Positions 48,411-58,881 of a stretch of DNA of 64,000 bases are shown in pieces. This DNA is from Lachnospiraceae bacterium. GTDB taxonomy: Bacteria > Bacillota > Clostridia > Lachnospirales > Lachnospiraceae. Made by a program: the position numbers and the translations under genes. The notes under the pieces were generated by a model that did no database searches, was not told the DNA's origin, and worked only from the letters and a program-made list of their open reading frames with translations. The stretch lies in NCBI GenBank assembly GCA_949383255.1, contig CASJPF010000019.1:1-64000 (forward strand), in the 5' to 3' direction. The stretch's first letter is position 1, and each line of letters begins with the position of its first letter.

Positions 48411-50354
48411 CTAATCACTGATAATATTAACCTGTGTCTCATCTAAAACACGTAAATTACTAATAGGATTTCCCTTGCAGTTTACCTGGCGCAGAGAGGG
48501 CATTGATGATAGAACATGCATATCTGACACATAATTGTCTGAAAAGTCAATCTCTTCCAAATTTACAAGACTTGCAGCAAAATCAAGGTCCTTTATTTTA
48601 TTGTCTGCTACATTTAACTTTTTTAAATTAGGGAAATGCGCAATAAAATCCATATGATCTGCCAGATACACGTCGTCCCAGGACACGTCTACAATCCCAT
48701 TGCCTCCCGATACCCGCGCATTTTTATAGAGCTGCACACCGGCTATTTCAAGTGTTTGTAAAGAGGGATTCTCCGAAATTTTATCAAAGTTAATCTCACC
48801 CTCCATACCGCTGATATCAAGACTTTTTAGCTGTGGCAGTGCAAAGACTGCCGAAATATCTTTGTAAGTTACCATTCCGCCAAGGTCAATTTCTTCCAGC
48901 GCAGTAAGGCTTTTTATAAAATCCAATGACATATCTCCAGAATGCGAAGCGCAAGTCAATTTTCGCAAACGGGTTAGTCCTGACAAATCTAGATTGGACG
49001 ACAAAGTACAATTGTGCAGGGACAATGTTTCAAGATTTATCAGTTTAGAAAGAAAATGACAGGAATCGAATCTCCTTAAGGTCAGACGCTGCAAATTTGT
49101 AAGTTCTCCAAGCGATGGCTGCGGACAGTTATACGGCGGGTCCAGAGAAAGCTCTTTCAACGTCAAAAGTTTGGTGACACTGCTCATGTCCGTCAGCTCA
49201 TCACAATCTTCAATTGTAAGCGCTTCAAGCCCCTCTAGCGCCTCAAGCCCACTCAGATCAAAGAATGCGCCATTCAAAAGTCCAAGACGCTTTAGCTGTG
49301 GCATTCTCTTTAAAAAATCTAATGATTTTAAGCTTTCTGAATCAATCACCAACTCCTCAAGCGTTCCGACAGATGCAAGTACTGCAAAGTCCGTAACAGT
49401 ATCCGCGTTATTGAGTGTGAGCGATTTTAAATGCTGCAGTACAATTACCGCATCAATATCATTTAACGCACCTGCATTTAAAACAAGCTGTTCTACATTT
49501 GGAAACAATTCTAATCCCTGTAAATTTTCAATGCGACTATTAATCGTAAGTTGTTTAATTTTATCAGCGCTCTCAAATTCCTGCGCAGCTTCCTCCAATG
49601 ATTGTATCGGTGCAGAGAAACTTTCAAGCGATACTCCCTGCAAATTACACTGGGAAAGAGATTCTTTGGTATCTAATCTTTTTAATCCCTGAAATTGATA
49701 TAATCCTGCATAACCACTTTCACTATGGTCCGGAAATGCTAACCAGTTTAATACTGCGTCTGGGTTTTCTATTGGATTTTCAAAGCTGTAGCCAATATAA
49801 CGATAATCAATGTCGCTGCGGTCTGCAATCCATTGAATCTGAGACAACTCTTCTTGTGTCACACTCTCTATATCCTTGCCAAATACAATGGATACCATCT
49901 GCCCTAACATACCAGAGAGTTGTTCTTCCGTTGCTGCCTCCTCAAGAAAAGGATAGAGAGGCTGTTGAACAGGTATTGGCTCCGGTACAATATTTTTGTA
50001 TTTCTGTGTCTCTTTATATCTGCCAAAAGCAATTGCCCCTCCTATTCCAACCAAAAACAGCACAATGCAAAACCATATTGCACTTGAGCTATAAGATGGA
50101 ACATTGGGCTGGGGTGCCACAGGTTCCCAATCTGGTATTTGGCGCGGGACTGATTGCTGCTTTGGAATATCCAAAACATACTCATTGCCACAATATTCAC
50201 ACTGAATAGACTTTACATTTCCTTCTGGCAGCTTTAAAAGACCACCACAACTTGGACATCGCATCTCTGTAATTTTAATATGATCTTCCAATAATATTGC
50301 ACCTCCCAACTTACTCCCCATCGAATAATGCTTTTTCCAATTCCATAATATCAT
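48411..50354 (-). CDS. Zinc-ribbon, single-TM, leucine-rich-repeat protein
   Basis: MRCPSCGGLLKLPEGNVKSIQCEYCGNEYVLD; TM IWFCIVLFLVGIGGAIAFG; many LxxLxxLxL repeats; actual start uncertain. Confidence 0.8.
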   Translation of the reverse strand: MILWNWKKHYSMGSKLGGAILLEDHIKITEMRCPSCGGLLKLPEGNVKSIQCEYCGNEYVLDIPKQQSVPRQIPDWEPVAPQPNVPSYSSSAIWFCIVLFLVGIGGAIAFGRYKETQKYKNIVPEPIPVQQPLYPFLEEAATEEQLSGMLGQMVSIVFGKDIESVTQEELSQIQWIADRSDIDYRYIGYSFENPIENPDAVLNWLAFPDHSESGYAGLYQFQGLKRLDTKESLSQCNLQGVSLESFSAPIQSLEEAAQEFESADKIKQLTINSRIENLQGLELFPNVEQLVLNAGALNDIDAVIVLQHLKSLTLNNADTVTDFAVLASVGTLEELVIDSESLKSLDFLKRMPQLKRLGLLNGAFFDLSGLEALEGLEALTIEDCDELTDMSSVTKLLTLKELSLDPPYNCPQPSLGELTNLQRLTLRRFDSCHFLSKLINLETLSLHNCTLSSNLDLSGLTRLRKLTCASHSGDMSLDFIKSLTALEEIDLGGMVTYKDISAVFALPQLKSLDISGMEGEINFDKISENPSLQTLEIAGVQLYKNARVSGGNGIVDVSWDDVYLADHMDFIAHFPNLKKLNVADNKIKDLDFAASLVNLEEIDFSDNYVSDMHVLSSMPSLRQVNCKGNPISNLRVLDETQVNIISD

Positions 50355-50952
50355 CTACATTTGGCGTGTATACATTGTCCTCAAGCTCTATTCTAACATT
50401 CATTGAAGCTGGCTCCTCATAAGTTACCTCAGACAATACAGCCTCCATACTCTCTTTAAATTCCAAAATTACGCGCTCAACAATCTCCTCCTTCGACGGA
50501 ACGCTGTCACTGTCTTTCCACGTATCTCCTAATGCTGCAACTTTCTCTTGATACAATGTCAATGCCGGCTCAAAAATACGCATTTTTTCATAAGTCACCG
50601 ATACAATATAAGAACCATCACTCTGTTTCTCCGCAGTATCAACCGTATATCGCACTTTTCCTAGCATTTCCATATATATCTGACGAAATTCTTCTTTGTA
50701 TTCATCTGATACACCCATTCTACTACAGAAAACACCGACACCGGTATCAATTCCCTGTGCATAGAGTGCTTGTGCCTCCTCAGCTTTGCCAAGTTTCATA
50801 TCCACAAATGCACTGGAATCATTTTTATAAGAAGCATCCAAAAGTGCTTGCAGATAAGTTTTGACTGTCTTGTCCGATGTACATCCGCTCAGAGCGCCTG
50901 CCATCAGAATACCTGCAAGCACAAACAGGATTTTCTTCAAATATTTCTCCAT
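50311..50952 (-). CDS. Lipoprotein (DUF5105-like)
   Basis: LAGILMAGALSGCTSDKTVKTYLQALLDASYKNDSSAFVD lipobox and following motif. Confidence 0.7.
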   Translation of the reverse strand: MEKYLKKILFVLAGILMAGALSGCTSDKTVKTYLQALLDASYKNDSSAFVDMKLGKAEEAQALYAQGIDTGVGVFCSRMGVSDEYKEEFRQIYMEMLGKVRYTVDTAEKQSDGSYIVSVTYEKMRIFEPALTLYQEKVAALGDTWKDSDSVPSKEEIVERVILEFKESMEAVLSEVTYEEPASMNVRIELEDNVYTPNVDDIMELEKALFDGE

Positions 50953-51052
50953 GTTTTCTTCCTCATATCAACCATAACACAACTATTGAGGTAATGAAAA
51001 CGCATATCTCGGTTGGTTGAGATATGCGTTTTTGCAACCTTATTTTCTATCC

Positions 51053-53503
51053 CTACAGTTCTACTTTATCCAGATGCCAGATCTCATCTACATACTGCTG
51101 AATCGTTCTATCAGAAGTAAACTTGCCAACCTTTGCGGTATTGAGCATTGCACTTCTTGCCCATCCAGCCTTATCCTTGTAAGCCTTCTCCACTCGCTTC
51201 TGCGCATCTGCATACGAATGAAAATCTTTTAAGATAAAGTAACGGTCTGCCTTATCTGTATCCAATGTATTTAAAAGTGAATTGTACAGGCTTCGGAAAA
51301 GCTCTCTATCCTCTGCAAAAGTGCCGTCTACAAGCTGGTCTACAACCTTTCTAATCTCAGCGTCCCTATTGTAGACATCCATTGGATTATAGCCGCCGTT
51401 GTTCTCAAAATTAATCACCTCATCCGAACTCAGACCAAAGATAAATGCGTTCTCGTTGCCCACTTCCTCGACAATCTCCACATTTGCGCCATCCATTGTG
51501 CCAAGTGTCAACGCACCATTCAACATAAACTTCATGTTGCCAGTACCACTTGCTTCTTTTGACGCAGTAGAAATCTGCTCTGAGAGATCCGCAGCAGCAA
51601 AAATTAACTCTGCGTTGGAAACTCTATAATTCTCAATAAACACAACTTTAATCCGGTCCTTGACAATTGGGTCATTGTTCACCTTGTCTGCCACTGCATT
51701 AATCAACTTAATGGTGAGCTTCGCGTTCTTGTAACCCGCCGCTGCCTTCGCGCCAAAAATAAATGTCCTTGGATAAAATTCCATATTTGGATTTGCCTTC
51801 ATTTCATTATATAGATACATCACATGAAGGATATTGAGTAACTGCCGCTTGTACTCGTGCAGTCTCTTAACCTGCACATCAAAAATGGAATCCGGATCAA
51901 CTGTAATCCCATTGTGCTCCTTAATATATTTTGCCAGACGTATTTTATTCTTATGCTTAATCTCCATAAACTCTTTCTGCGCCACAGGATCATCCACATA
52001 TTTTATAAGCCCGCCGATCACAGGAAGGTCCACAATCCAATCCTCGCCCACCTTTTCTGTAACCCAGTCTGCAAGCAGCGGATTTCCATGCAACAGGAAG
52101 CGTCTCTGTGTAATACCATTTGTTTTATTATTAAATTTCTGCGGGAACATCTCATAGAAATCTTTTAACTCTTGATTCTTTAAAATCTCTGTATGAAGCT
52201 TCGCCACACCATTCACACTGTAGCCGGCAACGATAGCCAAATGCGCCATCTTTACTTGCCCATCTGCTATAATTGCCATCTTTTTAATCTTATCTGCTGG
52301 TTCTGGATATCTGTTTACAATTTCCATAAGGAATCTACGATTGATTTCCTCCACAATCTGATAGATTCTCGGAAGCAGTCTCTGGAACAAATCTACAGGC
52401 CACTTTTCAAGCGCTTCCGCCATAATGGTATGGTTTGTGTATGCGCAGGTTTTTGTTGTAATCTCCCATGCCTCATCCCACTCCAAGTGGAAATCATCTA
52501 ACAGAATCCGCATCAACTCTGCAATCGCTACTGTTGGATGTGTATCATTAAGCTGGAAAGTAACCTTCTCGTAAAATTTATGAATATCCTCATGCTTGGA
52601 CATATATTTTTCAATTGCTGTCTGCACAGAAGCAGAGATAAAGAAATACTGCTGTTTTAGGCGGAGTTCCTTACCAGAAATATGATTGTCATTTGGATAG
52701 AGCACTTCCACAATATTTCTTGCGAGATTGGTCTGCTCTACTGCCTTCTGATAATCGCCCTTGTCAAAAGAATCCAGACTAAAGCAATCCATTGGCTCTG
52801 CATCCCAGATTCTAAGCGTATTGACAATACCATTTCCATATCCGACAACTGGAAGGTCATATGGAATTGCCTTAACAGACTGATAATTTTCCTGATACCA
52901 AATCAGTCTGCCATTCTCCTCTCTGCACGCTACATTGCCGCCAAATTTAATTACCTTTGTGTATTCTGGACGACGCAGCTCAAACGGATTGCCGTCACGA
53001 AGCCAATCATCAGGAACTTCACGTTGAAAACCATCGCGAATTTCCTGCTTAAACATACCATAATGATAGCGAATACCACAACCATATGCTGAATATCCAA
53101 GCGTCGCAAGTGAGTCAAGAAAACATGCGGCAAGACGTCCTAAACCACCATTTCCAAGCGCTGCATCCGGCTCTTGGTCCTCAATCACATTAATGTCGAG
53201 ACCAAGTTCCTCAAGCGCTTCAGAAAACTCCTTGTACGCCATCAAATTAATCATATTATTTCCAAGTGCACGTCCCATTAAAAATTCCATCGACATATAA
53301 TAAACTGTCTTGGGGTCCTTCTCCTCATAAGCTGCCTGTGTCTTGAGCCAGTGATCTACAATGGCATCCTTCACAGCATATGCAACCGCTTGAAAAATCT
53401 GCTGATCTGTAGCCTCCTCCAAAGTTTTTCTGTACAATGTCTTTACATTGTACAAAACGCTTCTCTTAAACATTTCTTTGTCAATTATTGGCTTTTTTGG
53501 CAT
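51053..53503 (-). CDS. glgP: Glycogen/starch phosphorylase
   Basis: MSMEFLMGRALGNNMINL; EKDPKTVYY; EASGTGNMKFMLNGALTLGTMDGANVEI (PLP site). Confidence 0.97.
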   Translation of the reverse strand: MPKKPIIDKEMFKRSVLYNVKTLYRKTLEEATDQQIFQAVAYAVKDAIVDHWLKTQAAYEEKDPKTVYYMSMEFLMGRALGNNMINLMAYKEFSEALEELGLDINVIEDQEPDAALGNGGLGRLAACFLDSLATLGYSAYGCGIRYHYGMFKQEIRDGFQREVPDDWLRDGNPFELRRPEYTKVIKFGGNVACREENGRLIWYQENYQSVKAIPYDLPVVGYGNGIVNTLRIWDAEPMDCFSLDSFDKGDYQKAVEQTNLARNIVEVLYPNDNHISGKELRLKQQYFFISASVQTAIEKYMSKHEDIHKFYEKVTFQLNDTHPTVAIAELMRILLDDFHLEWDEAWEITTKTCAYTNHTIMAEALEKWPVDLFQRLLPRIYQIVEEINRRFLMEIVNRYPEPADKIKKMAIIADGQVKMAHLAIVAGYSVNGVAKLHTEILKNQELKDFYEMFPQKFNNKTNGITQRRFLLHGNPLLADWVTEKVGEDWIVDLPVIGGLIKYVDDPVAQKEFMEIKHKNKIRLAKYIKEHNGITVDPDSIFDVQVKRLHEYKRQLLNILHVMYLYNEMKANPNMEFYPRTFIFGAKAAAGYKNAKLTIKLINAVADKVNNDPIVKDRIKVVFIENYRVSNAELIFAAADLSEQISTASKEASGTGNMKFMLNGALTLGTMDGANVEIVEEVGNENAFIFGLSSDEVINFENNGGYNPMDVYNRDAEIRKVVDQLVDGTFAEDRELFRSLYNSLLNTLDTDKADRYFILKDFHSYADAQKRVEKAYKDKAGWARSAMLNTAKVGKFTSDRTIQQYVDEIWHLDKVEL

Positions 53504-53645
53504 TTTTTACCTCTCCTTTTACCTTGTGCCCGCTTCTTAAAAGTATATAACTCCAAGGATTCTGAACACGTAATTTTTGCTGTTCTTCAAAGATTTTGCT
53601 TTTAGTCTTCCTAATTATAGCACACAATATCAAATCTTGAAACAA

Positions 53646-54875
53646 TTAATTCACAAAAAACATGTTTTTATTGTTTTCACGTTCTTGTCTTTTTTGCTCT
53701 AATTGTTCCTGTTCCAATTTTTCTTTTTCTGTTTCTTCTGCCTTTTCTTTTTCTGCTTCCTCGACATCTTCTGATTCAGCAGGTGCTTCATTGCGTTTGT
53801 CAATTGCCTCCTGCACTCTTTGTTCTAGCTCCTTTGATGCCTTGTCAAGGGTGCTCTGCGCCACCTCATTTTGTGCAGCGTCCACCCCTGTTTGCAAAAT
53901 AGTCTGCTTTGCCTGTTTTACGCCATCAAGCGGACTGGTTTGAATATGTTTTAAATCCAATTCCCGCGCATCTTTGGTCTCCTGAATCCCGCTGCTTCGC
54001 AGATGCATTATTTCGTCATAATTTGACATTAACATTCCTTTGGCCGTCTCCATATGGCCGGATATCAGTTCTTGTCTTTCCTCTGCACTAAGCCCTTCTC
54101 TTCCTGCTGCCTCCTTTGCCAAGTCAAGCTCTGCTTGTATCTCTTGCATCATTTCATTTGCTTTGGCTATCTTATTATAACCGTCAGCTCTTAGCGCATC
54201 AATGGTTCCTTTTGCCTGTAGCTCACGTTTTGCCGCCGTAGCACCAAGCATTGTCGCTGCTTGTGAAATCTCGTCACCAATTCCTCCTGGTTTGTGTTCT
54301 GTATCGTCTGTTGCAGATGCTTCTTTAGCACTGCTGCCAGATATCTCATCCTCATCTTCTTGTTCCTCTAAACTTTTTAGCAAAAGATAAAGATCCGCAT
54401 TTTTTTGGTCAATCTCCTCCTGCTCCTTTGAGGCAGCAGCACTGCCAGCAGCATCCTCTGCCCGCTGTTTATTTTCCTGATCTTGGCGCGCCTTTAAGTC
54501 CAACAGCCGTTGTAGCGCATCTTGCTTCTTTGAAATTGTTTCCTCATCCTCGCCAGACGCATAGGAATTTCTGATAGAATCCATTAAACCCGATATCTCA
54601 TCTAACATATTGGAAGATTCCTTCTTGTCTGTCTCTGCCTGTTGCTGCTCCCGCATCAGCAGTCTCCCTGCACTGGCCGCCATGGAGCTTCTCGGAGTTT
54701 CCTGTGTGGATTCTTTGCTCAATTTCTTACCCTCGTGCGATATTGTCACCTTACATTGCGGACCAAATATATCTGGCATTTTAAGATGATGTTGACTCTT
54801 TTCTTGCATCCAAGTCATTGAATAATTTGTTCCTACTTGAAACCTTCTGTAATTGTCTAACCCGCCAATCTGCAT
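53646..54875 (-). CDS. Uncharacterized coiled-coil protein
   Basis: MQIGGLDNYRRFQVGTNYSMTWMQ..; Glu/Lys/Gln-rich low-complexity C-terminus. Confidence 0.7.
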   Translation of the reverse strand: MQIGGLDNYRRFQVGTNYSMTWMQEKSQHHLKMPDIFGPQCKVTISHEGKKLSKESTQETPRSSMAASAGRLLMREQQQAETDKKESSNMLDEISGLMDSIRNSYASGEDEETISKKQDALQRLLDLKARQDQENKQRAEDAAGSAAASKEQEEIDQKNADLYLLLKSLEEQEDEDEISGSSAKEASATDDTEHKPGGIGDEISQAATMLGATAAKRELQAKGTIDALRADGYNKIAKANEMMQEIQAELDLAKEAAGREGLSAEERQELISGHMETAKGMLMSNYDEIMHLRSSGIQETKDARELDLKHIQTSPLDGVKQAKQTILQTGVDAAQNEVAQSTLDKASKELEQRVQEAIDKRNEAPAESEDVEEAEKEKAEETEKEKLEQEQLEQKRQERENNKNMFFVN

Positions 54876-55065
54876 ATACTTACCTCTCAATTCTATTCGC
54901 ATATTTTTATTCTCCCGAAATCATTTTGCCTTATATTACACTGCTTTCAAGAGTTCCTAACTTATAGACTTTTGGTGTCTATGATTATTATATCGACTAT
55001 TTTCATCATCTATGTTACCATCATATTCTATGGAAAACATAAATTCTATGCGCATTTACGTAATA

Positions 55066-56550
55066 TTAATGCTCAAAAGCCTTACCTCTTTCATGCAAAA
55101 GCCCCATTTTCAGTTCGTAATAATCTGGCGTCATATCCATATAATGTACATGTGGATTGATAAATCGTTGTTCTTCCTCCCAGATTTCTTCCTCAAGCTG
55201 CTTTTTTACATATGCTCGAATTTCTTCCAGTGTTGGCAGCTCATAAACGAGTTTACCATTCTCAAATATTTTTACCTGAAGCGGCTTTGCAGTACAATTT
55301 GTGAATTTTAGATTTCTCCAAGGCATTTTGGGGTCCACAAATCGAAATGCACTGCTCATATCAATCTCCTCATCCGCCTTTGCAATCAAATCCGCCTTTG
55401 CCTTTCCATTCTGGTCGTAAATGCGATACACTTTCTTCAAACCAGGATTTGTAATCTTTTCTACTGTGCCAGAAATCTTAATCCGCGGTGTAAACACCCC
55501 ATTTTCCTCAACTGCCGCTATCTTGTAGACCGCACCGAGCAGTGCCAGTGTATCATCAGAATAATCGCTGGTTGCTCCTGTAATCAACCGCTCGCCAACC
55601 CCGTAACTGTCAATGCATGCTTTCTGTATATTTAAGGAAGAAATCGTATGCTCATCCAGACTGTTTGACACAATAATTTTACAGTCCGTCAAGCCTTCGC
55701 TATCCAGCATTTTGCGAACCTTTGATGACTGGTAAGCCAAATCTCCACTGTCAATACGAACGCCTTTCAGCCGTTTTCCCATAGGTTCTAATATCTCGTG
55801 TGCCACGCGAATTGCATTGGGAATACCAGATTGTATTGTATCATATGTGTCAACCAAAAGCATTGTATTGTCAGGATAATTCACAGCATAATTCTTAAAT
55901 GCCTCAAATTCATCCTTGTAGTACATAACCCAGCTATGTGCCATTGTCCCGCTGACAGGAATTCCGAACATCTGTCCAGCAAGCACGGTCGCCGTTCCAG
56001 CGGCACCGCCAATATAAGAGGCGCGCGCGCCGTACACTGCGGCATCCATATTGTGTGCACGCCTTGCGCCAAAATCCGACACAATTTTCCCCTCTGCTGC
56101 TCTCACAATACGAGCGGTCTTTGTCGCAACCAAAGATTGATGATTAATCTGCGCCAGTATCGCTGTCTCCACAAGCTGCGCATCAATTAACGGTGCAACT
56201 ACAGTGATGACTGGCTCATTTGGATACATAATTGTTCCTTCTGGAAATGCATAGATATCACCATGAAACTGAAAGGCTCTCAGATAATCTAAAAACGCAT
56301 CCGTAAATGTATGAAGCGAACGCAGATACGCCACATCTTCTTCGGAAAAGTGCAGGTTTTCCACATACTCCACAATCTGTTCAAGTCCCGCAAAAATGGT
56401 AAATCCCCCTCTATCTGGATTTTTCCTGTAAAATACATCAAACGCTACGCGCGCCTCTGTATCCCCATCATTAAAATAACCGTTTGCCATAGTCAATTCA
56501 TACAAATCCATAATCATGGACAAATTCCTTTTATCTGCCTGCTTCATCAT
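55066..56550 (-). CDS. pncB: Nicotinate phosphoribosyltransferase
   Basis: MDLYELTMANGYF..VAFDVFYRKNPDRGGFTIFAGLEQ; DFGARRAHNMDAAVYGARASYIGG. Confidence 0.93.
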   Translation of the reverse strand: MMKQADKRNLSMIMDLYELTMANGYFNDGDTEARVAFDVFYRKNPDRGGFTIFAGLEQIVEYVENLHFSEEDVAYLRSLHTFTDAFLDYLRAFQFHGDIYAFPEGTIMYPNEPVITVVAPLIDAQLVETAILAQINHQSLVATKTARIVRAAEGKIVSDFGARRAHNMDAAVYGARASYIGGAAGTATVLAGQMFGIPVSGTMAHSWVMYYKDEFEAFKNYAVNYPDNTMLLVDTYDTIQSGIPNAIRVAHEILEPMGKRLKGVRIDSGDLAYQSSKVRKMLDSEGLTDCKIIVSNSLDEHTISSLNIQKACIDSYGVGERLITGATSDYSDDTLALLGAVYKIAAVEENGVFTPRIKISGTVEKITNPGLKKVYRIYDQNGKAKADLIAKADEEIDMSSAFRFVDPKMPWRNLKFTNCTAKPLQVKIFENGKLVYELPTLEEIRAYVKKQLEEEIWEEEQRFINPHVHYMDMTPDYYELKMGLLHERGKAFEH

Positions 56551-56673
56551 ATCAGTGTATCCTTTCTATCATAAAACCACTCTTTAAAAGCCACTCTTTC
56601 ACTGTATAGTATATACAGATTATACCAACTCTTTTTTGTATATTCAATCCAACTTTTTAAGATATGGCAGTTC

Positions 56674-56748
56674 CTTGTAACAGTTCAGCCTTCGGCTTCC
56701 TGTTACAAGCATCAAGCCATACAAAACCACTTCGTGGTGGCTTGATGC
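56674..56748. other. Two abutting strong hairpins between the radical SAM gene end and pncB
   Basis: CTTGTAACAG..AGCCttcGGCT..CTGTTACAAG and GCATCAAGCCA..TGGCTTGATGC. Confidence 0.6.
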
Positions 56749-56763
56749 ATCTCAATCACTGCG

Positions 56764-58203
56764 TTATTTCACAGACTTTGCAGTAAATGCAAAGTCCTGA
56801 GGCAACTGTAGCAATTCCTTCTTTAAATCTGCTCGAATACTCATGTGCCAAAAATACTCTCCCAAGAACAACAGTTTGTGCAGTGCATCCTCGCGCAGTA
56901 GTGCCTCTACTAATCTAGGGAAAGAATAAATTTTTTTACTTGCCTTTATATGTTCTAACTGAAGTTCATATGGTGTCATCTGTTCTGGTCTATGCACTGT
57001 ATTGCCATTGTACCTGCTCCAATCTCGGTGAAGCAGTCTGTCCTTATGACTTTCATAGACAGGCGTTCCAGGCACAAAATACATACACTGAATCAGCGCC
57101 CCCTTAATATGATTCTCAATCACAAAATCTGCCAGTTTATCTCCCACACCTACAGTATGATTATCCGCCCCCAATATAAACAGCCCGCGGACACTAAGTC
57201 CATGGCGCTGAATATTTTGAATGGATTCTATAATCTTCTCCCTGCTGCTTTTTTTGTGATACAATGCAAAAGATGCATCATCAATAAATTCAACCCCCAT
57301 AGCCAGTTCCACAAAACCAGCCTTTTTCAGCAAAACCAGCATTTCATTGTCCAGCCCTACCTCCCAGCGTGCCTGCACCGTAAAATGGTATTTTATTCCA
57401 CTGTCAATAATTTTCTGCAATACTTCCATTGCCCAACTTCGGTCTGCAAAAAAATTATCATCCGTTATCCACAATGCTTTTAAGAGCCTATGATGTCCTT
57501 CCTCTTGAAATGCAATAGTTCGACGAATATCCTCCAACACATTCTCTGGTGTTCTCGTCCGAACCCGTCGCCCAAAATGACGCACAAGCGCACAATAATC
57601 ACAATTGTGAGGACATCCTCTCGATGCATGTACCTGTCCCCACAGAGTATTATGTCCAGCCATTTTCTTATAATGATACACTAAATTTTTATCTGGTATT
57701 GTCTCAAAATGCTCTGGTGGCCTTCGCTCTCCAGTATGTACTAACTTTCCGTCTCTTACATAAGCCACACCTGGAAATGTTGGTGTCTCTTTTTTTCTTA
57801 CAGCCTCCACCATCTCCAAAATTGACTCGTCCCCTTCGCCCAGAAGAACATAATCACAGTATTTTACTGCCTCCTTGTAATTCATAGAAGCATGGAGACC
57901 ACCCATCACAATAATGGCGTTGCTCTTTTTCTTAAAATAGCGCGCTAACTTGTAACCTCGTATGGCATTAAATGTAAATATACCTATAAAAATAATATCC
58001 GCATCTATAATATCATCTATCACTAATCGGGAAATAGATTCGCTGTACATCATAGTGTCTGGAACTTTTTCCTTCACAATTGTGGCTAGAGTGTTTAAAC
58101 CAACAGAAGGTGTCCTAATATATCTGTCATACACAAAATAATTTAACAGTGTAGGTTTATATGGTCTGTTTCCTGGTTCTATAAATCGTATTTTCATCAT
58201 CAT
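56764..58203 (-). CDS. B12-binding-domain radical SAM protein
   Basis: ADIIFIGIFTFNAIRGYKLARYFKKKSNAIIVMGGLHAS; ASRGCPHNCDYCALV (CxxxCxxC). Confidence 0.9.
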   Translation of the reverse strand: MMMKIRFIEPGNRPYKPTLLNYFVYDRYIRTPSVGLNTLATIVKEKVPDTMMYSESISRLVIDDIIDADIIFIGIFTFNAIRGYKLARYFKKKSNAIIVMGGLHASMNYKEAVKYCDYVLLGEGDESILEMVEAVRKKETPTFPGVAYVRDGKLVHTGERRPPEHFETIPDKNLVYHYKKMAGHNTLWGQVHASRGCPHNCDYCALVRHFGRRVRTRTPENVLEDIRRTIAFQEEGHHRLLKALWITDDNFFADRSWAMEVLQKIIDSGIKYHFTVQARWEVGLDNEMLVLLKKAGFVELAMGVEFIDDASFALYHKKSSREKIIESIQNIQRHGLSVRGLFILGADNHTVGVGDKLADFVIENHIKGALIQCMYFVPGTPVYESHKDRLLHRDWSRYNGNTVHRPEQMTPYELQLEHIKASKKIYSFPRLVEALLREDALHKLLFLGEYFWHMSIRADLKKELLQLPQDFAFTAKSVK

Positions 58204-58349
58204 TTTCCCCCTGTATATAAAATATAGCCGCTCGCAGGCTATAGAATTAAATCGATTATACCACCGTGATGACAGTTTTTGAATACTTTATTCTCTTAAA
58301 TCTCTGCAAATTCATATATCGCCCCCTCATTTCTCAATCATGTTCTCAC

Positions 58350-58374
58350 GGAATGCGCAGCACATGCGCATTCC
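58350..58374. repeat. GGAATGCGCA hairpin related to 2511-2535
   Basis: GGAATGCGCA gcaca TGCGCATTCC, followed by TTGTGAAAAGTAAC. Confidence 0.45.
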
Positions 58375-58538
58375 TGACTTGTGAAAAGTAACTATAGAGT
58401 TACTTTAACCACCAAACTACCCAATGACAAATATAATAAAGTGCGTTATAATAAAAACAGCACTATTGTTTGTCGGTCGCCTTTTCTGTTACGAAGCAGC
58501 TTTGCTGAACCATATTCTATAATATAGAAACTATTTCT

Positions 58539-58833
58539 GTTACAATTCACACCCACGCCAGATTTCGTATTCATTTATGATGATTTGGCGTGAATTGCAA
58601 CAATTGATGCACACAAAATGCCACAAGGCGTTACTGTTCAGACAGGACTTAGCATTTACTGCTAAGTCCGTGAGAAAACGTACTGGTTGTAAGTAAAAAT
58701 CCATTTGCGAAGCAAATTTTGCATGGATTTTTACCTGTTGCTGGAACGGAGTGAACAGTAACCACAAGGCAGGCATTTTTGCGCCGGCTCCGACACCATG
58801 CAGCAAGTGCATGGTGCGGGTGTGAAAAGTAAC
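58539..58833. mobile_element. 295-bp non-autonomous structured element with TIRs and 8-bp TSD
   Basis: GTTACAATTCACACCC / GGGTGTGAAAAGTAAC TIRs (14/16); perfect flanking direct repeat CTATTTCT (58531-58538 and 58834-58841); several internal hairpins. Confidence 0.8.
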
Positions 58834-58881
58834 CTATTTCTGACCACAAAACAAGAATAAAAGAAAGTCGAGGTTTTACAG

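Noticed and set aside
58239-58400. TATAGAAT/TATAGAGT as a target duplication around the 58350 hairpin
   Set aside because: The left boundary lacks any GTTAC-type inverted end, so the similarity is probably chance.
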